From: JBOHWJ01 sp050736615
GTDB taxonomy: Bacteria > Desulfobacterota > Binatia > Binatales > Binataceae
Assembly (NCBI GenBank): GCA_050736615.1
Contig: JBOHWL010000169.1
Span: forward strand, 1-23,002
Direction: 5' to 3'
Length of the DNA: 23,002 nucleotides
Below the pieces are notes generated by a model that saw only the letters and a program-made list of their open reading frames with translations, ran no database searches and was not told where the DNA came from. The translations under genes and the position numbers were made by a program. Shown piece by piece: positions 1 to 7,589 of this stretch (position 1 is its first letter; every line of letters starts with the position of its first letter).

Positions 1-783
1 CCGTCGGCGCAATTGGGCGGCCAGTTCGTGATGGCGTTGATGGTGCGGCGCAAGCTCGCGATGGCGGTGGGGTTGGCGACCGTAGTCGTCGCGGCGCTGG
101 CGGAAGCGCTGGGGCAAATCGGTTTCATGACCGCCGCGCTCTCCGTCACGCTGCCGTTCGAGGCGCGGGTGCATCATCTGTTTTGGCCGGTGATGGCCGG
201 GATGGGCATTGCGCTGCTTTTGGCGGGCACTTTCTTTTTTGTGCAGATGAAGCAGCCGTTCTCCCGCTTGTGGAAAGTCGCCGCCAAATTTGATGTGCCG
301 CAATTGGCCAATCCCGAGGTCCGCACCAACGCCGCCGAAGCCGACATACTGCTTAGGAGCTTTTACGAGAAACATCGAATCCGGCTGCTCTGCTCCTGTC
401 TGTGTTACCTGGTCGCCTGGAGCATGGGGCCAGTCGAGATATATATCCTGTTGCGATTGTTGCATCAGCCGGCCACCTGGATGGTGGCGGTGCTGGTCGA
501 GGCACTGGGTTTGCTAATCGAGCGTGCCACGTTTCTCATTCCGGCCAAGCTGGTCAGCCAGGAGGGTGGCAAGGCGCTTATCCTGGCGCTGCTGGGATAT
601 TCGGCCGACGTTGGCTTCGCGATTGGATTTCTGCGCCGGATTAAGGAAATGGTATGGGTACTTTTCGGACTTGCCGCATGGCTGGGCCATCGCTTGCTGG
701 CCGAACGCCGCTACGAGACGGTTCCCGGCCGTCCGCGCGGTGTAATGGAGATCCAAAGCGCCCAAGGAGGGGAGTCAGTATGA
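1..783 (+). CDS. Flippase-like integral membrane protein (LPG-synthase TM / HpnL type), 5' truncated
   Basis: The reading frame is open from base 1. A TTG at 13 is not a credible start, because the residues before and after it (PSAQLGGQF...) read as the interior of the family, so the gene begins upstream of the window. At least five hydrophobic segments are visible, and the C-terminal block around GYSADVGFAIGFLRRIKEMVW resembles the conserved end of the lysylphosphatidylglycerol-synthase transmembrane family (UPF0104), which includes the hopanoid protein HpnL. Such proteins sit in the inner membrane and are linked to lipid translocation or modification; the substrate here cannot be read. The stop overlaps the next start (ATGA at 780-783), so the two genes are probably translationally coupled. 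The family is fairly sure, the specific role is not. Confidence 0.72.
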   Translation, partial: PSAQLGGQFVMALMVRRKLAMAVGLATVVVAALAEALGQIGFMTAALSVTLPFEARVHHLFWPVMAGMGIALLLAGTFFFVQMKQPFSRLWKVAAKFDVPQLANPEVRTNAAEADILLRSFYEKHRIRLLCSCLCYLVAWSMGPVEIYILLRLLHQPATWMVAVLVEALGLLIERATFLIPAKLVSQEGGKALILALLGYSADVGFAIGFLRRIKEMVWVLFGLAAWLGHRLLAERRYETVPGRPRGVMEIQSAQGGESV

Positions 784-1577
784 AACTATTCGCCGCAAGC
801 TGCGCGGCTTTGATGCTGGTTGCAACCGCCGCTGTCGCCGGACATGCCGGAGTGGTGGTCCACGAACGCGAAGTCGTTGATCGCGGTAAGGGACAACCGG
901 TCACCCATGAACGCACGGTGATGATCGAGGGCAATAAGCAAAAGATGATCACGGGCAAGGAGGTCGTCGTCACCGACCTCGACAACGGCATGATGTATAT
1001 GTTCAATCCGAACGCGAAGACGTATATCGCGCTGCCGTTTCCACCGCGCGGACGGATGGCGGCGATGATGGCGGGCGCTGGCCCCTCGACGCTCAATTTC
1101 AAGAAGGCGGATGGCCATCAGACGGTCGCCGGATATTCGTGCGACAACTATGCTGGAGACGGCAACATGATGGGTAACAAGTATTCGGTCAAAGGCTGCT
1201 TTTCGACCAAAGCTCCCGGCGCCAGCGATTTCACCGCCTTCCAAAAGCGCATGCAGGCAAAGGTCAAGGGCACGCCCATGGAAATGACCGGCAACGTTCC
1301 CGATGGCGTGCCGCTCAAGCTCGACTCCACCACCCGGCTGACCCACGTGTCGGTGCCCGGCATGTCGGCGGATCAGACCGCGAAGCTCAATCAAATGCTG
1401 GCCAACCGGCCGCCCGTTGTGACGGATACCACCGTGACCAAGATCGCGCGCGAAAATCTCACGCCCGATATTTTCGCCATACCCGCCGGCTACACCAAGC
1501 AGGAATTCAAAATGCCGCAAACGCGGCCGGGCGCGAGCAACGCGCCCGCGGGAGGCTCAACCAAGATTCCCGAGTAA
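780..1577 (+). CDS. Secreted DUF4412-like protein
   Basis: The start is the ATG at 780, preceded by a strong Shine-Dalgarno AAGGAGG at 764-770. An in-frame upstream extension to 654 would run through the previous gene and is rejected. The product is 265 aa. It has a typical Sec signal peptide (MKLFAASCAALMLVATAAVAGHA), so it should be exported to the periplasm or outer face. The mature part (an early 'VMIEGNKQKM' beta-strand segment, 'NPNAKTYIALPF', 'TVAGYSCDNY', and a C-terminal 'IPAGYTKQEF') resembles DUF4412 proteins. These are small beta-rich periplasmic proteins, apparently related to outer-membrane lipoprotein-sorting folds, of unknown function. The tail is Pro/Ala/Gly-rich. ATGA overlap with the preceding membrane-protein gene suggests a shared envelope role; that is inference. 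Confidence 0.7.
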   Translation: MKLFAASCAALMLVATAAVAGHAGVVVHEREVVDRGKGQPVTHERTVMIEGNKQKMITGKEVVVTDLDNGMMYMFNPNAKTYIALPFPPRGRMAAMMAGAGPSTLNFKKADGHQTVAGYSCDNYAGDGNMMGNKYSVKGCFSTKAPGASDFTAFQKRMQAKVKGTPMEMTGNVPDGVPLKLDSTTRLTHVSVPGMSADQTAKLNQMLANRPPVVTDTTVTKIARENLTPDIFAIPAGYTKQEFKMPQTRPGASNAPAGGSTKIPE

Positions 1578-1600
1578 GAGAACTGCGCAGGTTTGAACGA

Positions 1601-1632
1601 AGATGCCGCCGGCACGAGTTCCGGCGGCATCT
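1601..1632. terminator. Bidirectional terminator-like hairpin between convergent genes
   Basis: A perfect 12-bp inverted repeat, AGATGCCGCCGG / CCGGCGGCATCT, flanks an 8-nt loop. It lies 23 nt after the DUF4412 stop and 16 nt from the end of the convergent ferritin-like gene. The position between two converging stops fits a shared terminator. No long T-run follows on either side, so termination efficiency is uncertain. Confidence 0.75.
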
Positions 1633-1648
1633 CTGATTTCGGCAAGAC

Positions 1649-2308
1649 TCAGTTGGCGGCCGGCTGGGCGGTCGCATCGCGCGCCGCAACATCCGTGACG
1701 TCCGCATTGAGAGCGGCACTGGAGTCGCGCAACCAAGTGGTGCTCGACAACTCGTCTTCGGCGAACAGCCGCAGCATTTCCTTGGTTTCGAGATCCTGCT
1801 TGATCAATTCCGCAAAATCGCGGATAGGCTGGATCGCTTTTTTAGTGTCGCCCACCAGGGAGCTGATATGCATGAGCTTTTCGCTGTCGGCACGATCCGG
1901 ATCCGCCGCGTAATCGGCGAATTTAAGGCTTTCCTCGCTCGCCTGCGCGCGACATTCGGCGCCAAGGTCGCGCAAGCGCGCCTCAAAGACGCGCCCGTGA
2001 TAACTCTCCCGTTCGGCGATCATCCGCAACCCGCTCCGGACACATTCGGTACGGCACACTTTCACCCATTTGGCAAATGCGATCCCGGCGTTGCTCTCCG
2101 CCACGCGCACCTTATCGATGAAGCTAACGATGGCGTCACGCTCAGAGTTGTAGGTCTTGTCAAAGGCGCGAAAGCCGCCGCCGTGTCCGTTGGCGGCGCT
2201 GGCGCCGCCATTTTCGAGCTGGGCCATTTCGCTTTCAAAAGTTTCTTCGCTGATAATTCCACTGCGATACGCTCGTAACAGTTGCTTGAATTCGAAGTCG
2301 CGGTTCAT
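1649..2308 (-). CDS. SHOCT-headed ferritin-like helical-bundle protein
   Basis: I chose the ATG at 2308 because GGAGGAT (minus strand, 2320-2314) sits just upstream; the longer frame to 2398 has no such support. The product is 219 aa. Residues about 8-31 (LLRAYRSGIISEETFESEMAQL) look like a SHOCT-type short helical motif. A Gly/Ala-rich linker follows, then a mostly helical region. Acidic/histidine positions there are arranged like a ferritin-like diiron bundle: E71, E88, E101-x-x-H104 and E184/E186. Ferritin-like proteins bind metals for redox or storage, but the activity cannot be assigned from this. It has no signal peptide, so it is probably cytosolic. It is convergent with the DUF4412 gene and divergent from the epoxide hydrolase. 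The fold call is moderate; the family name is not recognised precisely. Confidence 0.6.
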   Translation of the reverse strand: MNRDFEFKQLLRAYRSGIISEETFESEMAQLENGGASAANGHGGGFRAFDKTYNSERDAIVSFIDKVRVAESNAGIAFAKWVKVCRTECVRSGLRMIAERESYHGRVFEARLRDLGAECRAQASEESLKFADYAADPDRADSEKLMHISSLVGDTKKAIQPIRDFAELIKQDLETKEMLRLFAEDELSSTTWLRDSSAALNADVTDVAARDATAQPAAN

Positions 2309-2427
2309 TTGGCATCCTCCATGGGCCGGACGGCCACTTGATCGAGATGACGATAAAGCCGGTTGCGTGAGGCTGTCAATCTGGCAAAACTGGCGCATAC
2401 CCGTTTAAGCGCCCGGAGGATTCGCGT

Positions 2428-3387
2428 ATGAGCGAGTTTCAACAACGGTTCGTCCAGACCAACGGCATTCGGATGCATCTGGTGGAGGCTGGAAGCGGCT
2501 TCCCAGTAGTGATGTGCCACGGCTTTCCCGAATTGTGGTATTCGTGGCGCCACCAGATACGCGCGCTGGCGGAAGCTGGCTTGCGCGCCATCGCGCCTGG
2601 CCAGCGCGGCTATGGCGAGACCGATTGTCCGCGGGAAATCACCGCCTACACACAGCGGCAACTCGTGGCCGATATCACCGGAATGCTCGACGCGCTTGGG
2701 ATCGAGAAATGTGTGATTGTCGGACATGACTGGGGTGGCTTCATCGCGTGGAACGCGGCGATGATGGCGCCGGCGCGGATCGAGCGGGTGGTCGGCGTCA
2801 ACACGCCGTTCTTTCCACGCACCCCGATGAAACCAACCGACCTCATGAAGATGATGGCGGCTGGCAAATTCCACTACATTCTGTATTTCCAGGAGCCCGG
2901 CGTAGCCGAAGGTGAAATGCAACGCGACGTGCGCCGTGCCCTGCGCGGATTCTATCAGGAGCCGCGTGATTTCGGCGCCGATTTCACTCAAAATCCGCCG
3001 GGGGTTTGGGGGCCGGCCGGTGGTGGCATCCTTGACCGCTTGCCTGATCGGCCACACGGCGCGTTTCTAACCGACGAGGACTTCGAGGTGTTTGTGCACG
3101 CTTTTGAAAAGACCGGTTTTGGTGGCGGGCTTAATTGGTACCGCAATATCGATCGCAACTGGGAGGAAGCGGCCACCCTGGAGCAGCGTGTGAATCAGCC
3201 CGCGCTGATGATCACGGCGGAATTCGATCCGGTGCTGCGACCGCAATTATGCGACGGCATGGAGGCGTTCGTGCCCAATTTGAGCAAGAAGGTGCTGATT
3301 AGAGGCGCCGGCCATTGGACCCAGCAGGAGAAACCGGCCGAGGTCAACGCCGCTCTTTTGGAATTCCTTGCTGATCTGAAACGGTAG
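2428..3387 (+). CDS. Epoxide hydrolase, alpha/beta-hydrolase fold
   Basis: The product is 319 aa, normal for soluble epoxide hydrolases. The start ATG at 2428 has CGGAGGA at 2414-2420. Active-site elements are complete: oxyanion motif HGFPE (31-35), nucleophile D101 in GHDWGG, a lid tyrosine candidate in YFQEPG (153-158), acid D267 in FDPVL and base H296 in GHWTQQEKP. An Asp nucleophile with these motifs separates it from esterases and fits hydrolysis of epoxides to vicinal diols in the cytoplasm. A haloalkane dehalogenase is the nearest alternative, but HGFPE and the lid tyrosine favour epoxide hydrolase. A second, unrelated-fold epoxide hydrolase candidate lies 284 bp downstream on the other strand. 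Confidence 0.9.
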   Translation: MSEFQQRFVQTNGIRMHLVEAGSGFPVVMCHGFPELWYSWRHQIRALAEAGLRAIAPGQRGYGETDCPREITAYTQRQLVADITGMLDALGIEKCVIVGHDWGGFIAWNAAMMAPARIERVVGVNTPFFPRTPMKPTDLMKMMAAGKFHYILYFQEPGVAEGEMQRDVRRALRGFYQEPRDFGADFTQNPPGVWGPAGGGILDRLPDRPHGAFLTDEDFEVFVHAFEKTGFGGGLNWYRNIDRNWEEAATLEQRVNQPALMITAEFDPVLRPQLCDGMEAFVPNLSKKVLIRGAGHWTQQEKPAEVNAALLEFLADLKR

Positions 3388-3447
3388 AGCCCGCGAATAA
3401 GTATCGTTTGTAGACAATCAGGACGGCCTCCTTTCATGCCCTTGCCC

Positions 3448-3483
3448 AGCGAAGTCCGGCTCGTTTAGCCGCATGACTTCGCT
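3448..3483 (+). terminator. Bulged stem-loop downstream of epoxide hydrolase
   Basis: AGCGAAGTC (3448-3456) plus CGGCT (3457-3461) pair with AGCCG (3467-3471) and GACTTCGCT (3475-3483). The result is a 14-bp stem with a 5-nt loop and a 3-nt bulge, about 60 nt after the stop. There is no T-run, so a transcription terminator or mRNA 3'-end stabiliser are both possible. Confidence 0.55.
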
Positions 3484-3493
3484 AGCAAAGGTC

Positions 3494-3617
3494 CGCACAA
3501 GCCCAGTTGTCATTCTGAACGAGTCCGCGAAGTGAAGAATCCCGGAAGAAACGTCGGTAAATGGATAGAATCCGGGATTCTTCGCTGCGCTCAGAATAAC
3601 AGAACCATACTTGTGCA
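3494..3617. repeat. Palindromic MITE-like element, copy 1
   Basis: The left arm from 3508 (TGTCATTCTGAACGAG..., ending GAAGAATCCCGG at 3545) is inverted at 3572-3602 (CCGGGATTCTTCGC...CAGAATAACAG). The match is good apart from an insertion of about 8 nt in the left arm. Outer flanks CGCACAAG (3494-3501) and CTTGTGCA (3610-3617) extend the inverted repeat. The same sequence family recurs at 10257-10458, so this is a dispersed element rather than a simple terminator. It carries no ORF. Confidence 0.8.
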
Positions 3618-3670
3618 GATCCTCCCCCTAATCCAACGCCACTTGGGGCAGTACACAAATTACGCGGTGC

Positions 3671-4069
3671 TCAGCGCATCTGCTTGGTGAACATCTCCAT
3701 ATCAAAATAATCGCGCCAGGCTTTGATTTTGCCGCCTTCGGTGGTCTCGAACACACCCGCCACGGGAAGCGAGACGCGTTTGCCGTTGGCCTCAAACGAA
3801 TCGACCCGCTCATTGAAGACCGTGGCGCGATTGGATGCGCTGGCGAGAACTTTGAACTCGAGCCAGGTCGTGCCTTTGAGCAATCCGCTGATGGTCTTGC
3901 GGATAGCCTCTTTGCCTGAAGCGGGTTTGAGCGGGATGTTGAAATAAACCGCGTCGTCGGTGAAAAAATCCATGATGCGGTCGAGGTCGAGCGACGCCCA
4001 CGCCTGGCAGAAGTCATTGACGATTTTTTCACTCTTGGTGATTTCGGTTTTGTCGCTGTAAACGGACAT
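3671..4069 (-). CDS. Limonene-1,2-epoxide hydrolase-type protein (NTF2-like fold)
   Basis: The product is 132 aa, with ATG at 4069 and GGAGG just upstream on the minus strand. The five residues of the limonene epoxide hydrolase active site are present in register: Y42 and N44 (VYFN), R88 and D90 (NERVDSF), and D120 (WRDYFD). The known Rhodococcus enzyme uses Y53, N55, R99, D101 and D132, so the spacing is nearly constant. This family opens epoxides in a one-step, acid-assisted water attack, unlike the covalent mechanism of the alpha/beta-hydrolase encoded next door. The true substrate could be a terpene, fatty or xenobiotic epoxide. Catalytically inactive NTF2-like relatives exist, but the intact site argues for an enzyme. 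Confidence 0.85.
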   Translation of the reverse strand: MSVYSDKTEITKSEKIVNDFCQAWASLDLDRIMDFFTDDAVYFNIPLKPASGKEAIRKTISGLLKGTTWLEFKVLASASNRATVFNERVDSFEANGKRVSLPVAGVFETTEGGKIKAWRDYFDMEMFTKQMR

Positions 4070-4159
4070 GTGCGAGCCTCCTTGCCGGGTTCGGTGTTAC
4101 CGCGTTGTGTTTACTTGCCTGAGCGCCTCGATGGGGCGCACTTATCCTAACGCACCTCG

Positions 4160-4200
4160 CGGACTCGTTTGCTCGCTACGCGCAAGCCGCTCCGCTAGTG
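4160..4200. repeat. Fragment related to the interior of repeat copy 2
   Basis: GGACTCGTTTGCTCGCTACG followed by GCTCCGCTAGTG closely resembles 10371-10415 inside the larger element (CGACTCGCCTGCTCGCTTCG...GCGGCTCCGCTGGTG). It sits between the limonene-type hydrolase and the ABC operon's last gene. It looks like a partial or decayed copy. Confidence 0.5.
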
Positions 4201-4224
4201 TAATTAGATGATTGGCGCTCCGGC

Positions 4225-4713
4225 CTATTCCTGGTCAAGGTAGAAGCGCTCGTCGTCCTTATTGTAGCCGAATAATTCGGCAAAACGCCCCCAGTTGACC
4301 ACCGTAATGAAGAGCCGTTCCGGTGGCTCGTTCGGCAACAACATCGCCAGATGCTCGAGTACCACTTCTTTTTGCAATGAGCGGTCCTCTTGTCCACGTA
4401 GCAGGCGCATGAGATAGGCGAACAAGCCGTGGCGTTTGAGTCGCTCGCGCAGCAAGAGCTTGCGCTGGTTAATGTCAGCTTCGAGGAATTGGCGGCCCGG
4501 CGGTTCAAGCACCACGTCACCCGCCGGAGTGGAGACGAAACCAAAAATCTCGGCCGCTTTCATCACTTTCAGCAGATCGCCAAAGTTGAACTGCAGATCG
4601 CGCGCGATTTTATAGCCGTCGTCGCGGCCACCGCGATCCTCCAAAGTTTCAAGCAGGCCAAAAACCCAGGTTAATTGACAATCTGGAATCGGGTTGATAC
4701 CAGCCGCAGGCAT
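4225..4713 (-). CDS. AAA-associated C-terminal domain protein of a nitrate/sulfonate-type ABC system
   Basis: The product is 162 aa. It resembles the AAA-associated domain (PF09821-type) that in many bacteria forms the C-terminal extension of NrtCD/SsuB-like ABC ATPases. Recognisable stretches are GLLETLEDRGGRDDGYKIA, an FNFGDLLKVMKAAEIFGFV helix pair and the C-terminal WGRFAELFGYN. Here it is a separate gene whose ATG (4713) overlaps the TGA of the ATPase gene in a TGATG arrangement, so translation is almost certainly coupled. The winged-helix-like N-terminal half may regulate the transporter, but no mechanism is established. It is the last gene of the permease-ATPase operon. Confidence 0.8.
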   Translation of the reverse strand: MPAAGINPIPDCQLTWVFGLLETLEDRGGRDDGYKIARDLQFNFGDLLKVMKAAEIFGFVSTPAGDVVLEPPGRQFLEADINQRKLLLRERLKRHGLFAYLMRLLRGQEDRSLQKEVVLEHLAMLLPNEPPERLFITVVNWGRFAELFGYNKDDERFYLDQE

Positions 4714-5471
4714 CAGGCGCGCTCCTCGATCAGCGAGAAAACCTTATCGGTCAGGGCGTTGAACTCTTCCTGCCGCCGATCACGCGGACGCGGCAATCCA
4801 ACCTTCAAATCGGCCACGATGCGTCCGGGCGAGGGCGCCAACACCAGGATCCGATCGGCCAGTTCGACCGCTTCTTCGATAATGTGCGTCACCATCATGA
4901 TGGTATGGACCGGCATATCGCGCGCCTGCCAGATGTCGAGCAGCTCCTCGCGCAACGTAATCGCGGTGAGCGCGTCCAGCGCTGAGAACGGCTCATCCAT
5001 CAGCAATACCCGCGGTTCAACCGCCAACGCGCGCGCCAGGCCGACGCGCTGCTTCATGCCACCCGAAAGCTCGCGTGGATAGGCTTCTTCAAAACCGTCA
5101 AGGCCGACCTTGTCGATGTACATGCTGGCGCGCTTTTCGCGTTCGACCGGCGCCATCCCTTGGGCTTCGAGCCCCATTTCGACGTTGGCCTTGACGGTCA
5201 GCCACGGCATCAGGGCAAACGATTGAAACACCAGCGCGCATTCGAGATTGATACCATCGACCTGGCGCCCATTATAGAGCACCTGTCCGGCGCTAGGTGG
5301 CACGATGCCGTTTATGATGCGCAGCAGAGTGGATTTGCCGCAACCCGAGGGTCCCACCATGGCGATGAACTCACCCTCTTCGACGCTGAAGGTGATATTT
5401 TCGAGCACCCGCAGTTTGCCTTTGGAGTGCGTGAAGCTCTTTTCAATCTTGATGAGCTCGAGCAGGGCCAT
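4713..5471 (-). CDS. ABC transporter ATP-binding protein (nitrate/sulfonate/taurine type)
   Basis: The product is 252 aa with all nucleotide-binding motifs: Walker A GPSGCGKST (40-48), Q-loop Q83, signature LSGGMKQR (135-142), Walker B VLLMDEP (155-161), D-loop ALD and switch H196. It lies 36 nt downstream of the fused permease gene on the same strand and overlaps the AAA-associated gene by one base. This is the NrtD/SsuB/TauB branch, which powers uptake of nitrate, sulfonates and similar compounds. The Shine-Dalgarno for ATG 5471 is weak, so coupling to the permease message is plausible. No periplasmic binding protein lies in the window, so substrate and direction cannot be fixed. Confidence 0.93.
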   Translation of the reverse strand: MALLELIKIEKSFTHSKGKLRVLENITFSVEEGEFIAMVGPSGCGKSTLLRIINGIVPPSAGQVLYNGRQVDGINLECALVFQSFALMPWLTVKANVEMGLEAQGMAPVEREKRASMYIDKVGLDGFEEAYPRELSGGMKQRVGLARALAVEPRVLLMDEPFSALDALTAITLREELLDIWQARDMPVHTIMMVTHIIEEAVELADRILVLAPSPGRIVADLKVGLPRPRDRRQEEFNALTDKVFSLIEERA

Positions 5472-5507
5472 GGGTCGGATGTGTCTGACTCACGCATCGC
5501 CGTCACC

Positions 5508-7235
5508 TTAATAGTCGAGCCGATAGCGTTCGATCGCCAGGTCATAAAGCCTGCGCCAGAGTAACCGATTCAACAATATCACGACCAGAACCATAGAGAG
5601 CAGCGTCAGCAGGATCATGGTCCCGTTGCCAGTGCCATAGGTGGCCTCATCGAGGAGCGCGCCGAGCCCGTAGACCTGGTAAACATGGCTGCGATACACA
5701 AAGTATTCCGACAAAATCAACGCGTTCCAGCCGCCGCCCCAGGCCGTGATGCTGCCGGTCAGCAAGGAGGGTGCGAGCGCCGGCAAGATCAACTTGCGCC
5801 AGGTGCCGACGCGGCTTAGTCCGAACGAGCGCGCCGCCTCCTTCAGGTCCGCCGGAATCTGGCTGGCACCGGCGAGCAGGTTGAACAGCAAGTACCATTG
5901 CATGCCCGTCAGAATGAGCAGGATCGAGGCGAGATTCATCCCGCCAGTCACGCGGATCACGAATAGCACGATCAACGGAAACAGCGCGGTCGCCGGGATT
6001 GAACCCACGATCTCCGCAAACGGCGCCAGACGCCGCGCAAAGCGCGGATTCTCGCTGGCCACGATCGCGCATGGCAGCGTCCACGCCAGTGAAAGCAGAT
6101 AAGCCGCGATCATCCGCAACACCGAGGCGCCGGTTGCCGCCGGAATCTGGCGCGCCGCCGCCGGCCACGGCCGCAGAAGTTCATGTGCCAGCGCGATCAG
6201 GCCCACGACCACGCCATAAGCCAGGAGAATTATCACCGACAGCATCAGCAGCGTCCGCATCGTTTTGAACAGACGTTTGACCGTCGGATGACGAGCGGGA
6301 TTGAAGGGGGGAGTCGAGGCGAGCAGCCAGTGGCTCACACGCCACAGTGGACGAAAGCCCGCGCGAATCGCACGTGTCATTGCCGGACCAATCCCGCTCA
6401 ACGCGCCGAGCATTCCCAACGAGCGGATCGGCTCGCTGGTGGCGGCGAATTCGTAGCGGAACTTCTCGGCCCAGACCGATAACGGCTGCCATACGATCAC
6501 GTCCATCGCGACGATGATCGCGAGCAGCAGCGCCAGCCCGGCAACGAGTTCGCCGGAACGGCCACGATCGGCCGCACGCATCAAATAGCTGCCCAGTCCC
6601 GGAAGCTGGTAATGCGCCGGGCCGACCGTGATAATCTCGCAGGCGATCAGGTAGTACCATCCCGCGACCCATGACAGGATCGAGTTGTAGACCAGCTTGG
6701 GCACGGCCGCGGGGAGCCACAGGCGCTTCAATTTGAGCCATCCGCTCGCGCCGAAAGCGTCGAGCGCTTCGAGCGAATCGCCCGGAATGGTGCGCACCGA
6801 TTCGAACACGCCGAGCGCCATGTTCCATGCCATACTGGTGAAGATGAGAAAAATCGCGGCGAGTTCGACGCCTAAACGGCTGCCATGGGAAAGGGCGATA
6901 AAAAAATAAATCGCCGCCGGGAAAAAGCCGACCACCGGCACCGATTGCGCGATATCGATGACGGGAAGCATGACGCGCTCATAAGCGCGGCCGCGCGCGG
7001 CGCTCATGCCGTACACCAGTGAGAAGCCCAAGGCGAGAAGATAGGCCGCCAACATCCGGTAGAAAGAGCAAAAGGCGTAATAGGGTAGCCGCCGGATCGA
7101 AGCGGAAATGCGCGGCCCGCGCAGTTGCACGCCATGATGACGGAAGGCAAAGAACAGTGCGATCAATCCCGCCAGCGCGATAAACGATAAGATACCGTTC
7201 AGCGCGCGCCGCATGGTTATTGGAGAAGTCGCCAT
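5508..7235 (-). CDS. Fused double-domain ABC transporter permease
   Basis: The product is about 575 aa, twice a normal permease. Two BPD_transp_1 (PF00528) units occur in tandem, each with its own EAA-type cytoplasmic loop: DSLEALDAFGASGWLKLKRL in the first half and DLKEAARSFGLSRVGTWRKL in the second. About a dozen hydrophobic segments are visible. A single polypeptide can thus supply both membrane halves of an importer with the downstream ATPase. I prefer ATG 7235; a TTG at 7250 and an ATG at 7214 are alternatives, and none has a clear ribosome-binding site. The family resembles permeases paired with AAA-associated-domain systems annotated as nitrate/sulfonate transport. Substrate unknown. 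Confidence 0.88.
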   Translation of the reverse strand: MATSPITMRRALNGILSFIALAGLIALFFAFRHHGVQLRGPRISASIRRLPYYAFCSFYRMLAAYLLALGFSLVYGMSAARGRAYERVMLPVIDIAQSVPVVGFFPAAIYFFIALSHGSRLGVELAAIFLIFTSMAWNMALGVFESVRTIPGDSLEALDAFGASGWLKLKRLWLPAAVPKLVYNSILSWVAGWYYLIACEIITVGPAHYQLPGLGSYLMRAADRGRSGELVAGLALLLAIIVAMDVIVWQPLSVWAEKFRYEFAATSEPIRSLGMLGALSGIGPAMTRAIRAGFRPLWRVSHWLLASTPPFNPARHPTVKRLFKTMRTLLMLSVIILLAYGVVVGLIALAHELLRPWPAAARQIPAATGASVLRMIAAYLLSLAWTLPCAIVASENPRFARRLAPFAEIVGSIPATALFPLIVLFVIRVTGGMNLASILLILTGMQWYLLFNLLAGASQIPADLKEAARSFGLSRVGTWRKLILPALAPSLLTGSITAWGGGWNALILSEYFVYRSHVYQVYGLGALLDEATYGTGNGTMILLTLLSMVLVVILLNRLLWRRLYDLAIERYRLDY

Positions 7236-7250
7236 CAAACGTGGCCCCAA

Positions 7251-7589
7251 GTCAATTCAGCGCATTTGGGAGCGCGGACGCGTTGGGACAACGCCGCGCC
7301 AGCGCACTCGCGTTTCACTCCGCCAATTGCGTTCGCCTCCGCTGAGCTTAACCTCCAAGGATAACCGCTGGCCCGAGCCGCGGGAACGCCGTCGCGCCTT
7401 AATTTTGGTCGCAAATCGCCGCTCTCAGGCTAGAATCTCATTACCCGGGCGAGTTTCTTGATTGACATTCGACAGCGCGGCAAATAGCGCTTCTTCATCG
7501 GTATCAACGAATTACAGCGTGTGCGCCGGAAAGTGCTAAGCGCCCCCTGAGGCGGACCAGTGATGGCGGCGACGCAGTAATCAAATCCC
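7251..7589. other. Divergent intergenic region, no gene seen
   Basis: About 340 bp lie between the divergent ABC permease and glycosyltransferase genes, so promoters in both directions are expected. For the + strand, TAGAAT at 7431-7436 and TTGACA at 7462-7467 are promoter-like hexamers, but neither has a well-spaced partner. I see no RNA gene, strong hairpin or repeat here. Confidence 0.4.

Noticed and set aside
786..1520. Minus-strand ORF of 244 aa opposite the DUF4412 gene
   Set aside because: Antisense shadow; the + strand has a signal peptide, a strong Shine-Dalgarno and family motifs.
2305..3057. Minus-strand ORF of 250 aa opposite the epoxide hydrolase
   Set aside because: The + strand carries a complete catalytic set; the minus translation is Arg/His-rich with no motif.
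7251..7589. tRNA or riboswitch in the divergent intergenic gap
   Set aside because: No cloverleaf, acceptor-stem pairing or known aptamer motif could be traced by eye.
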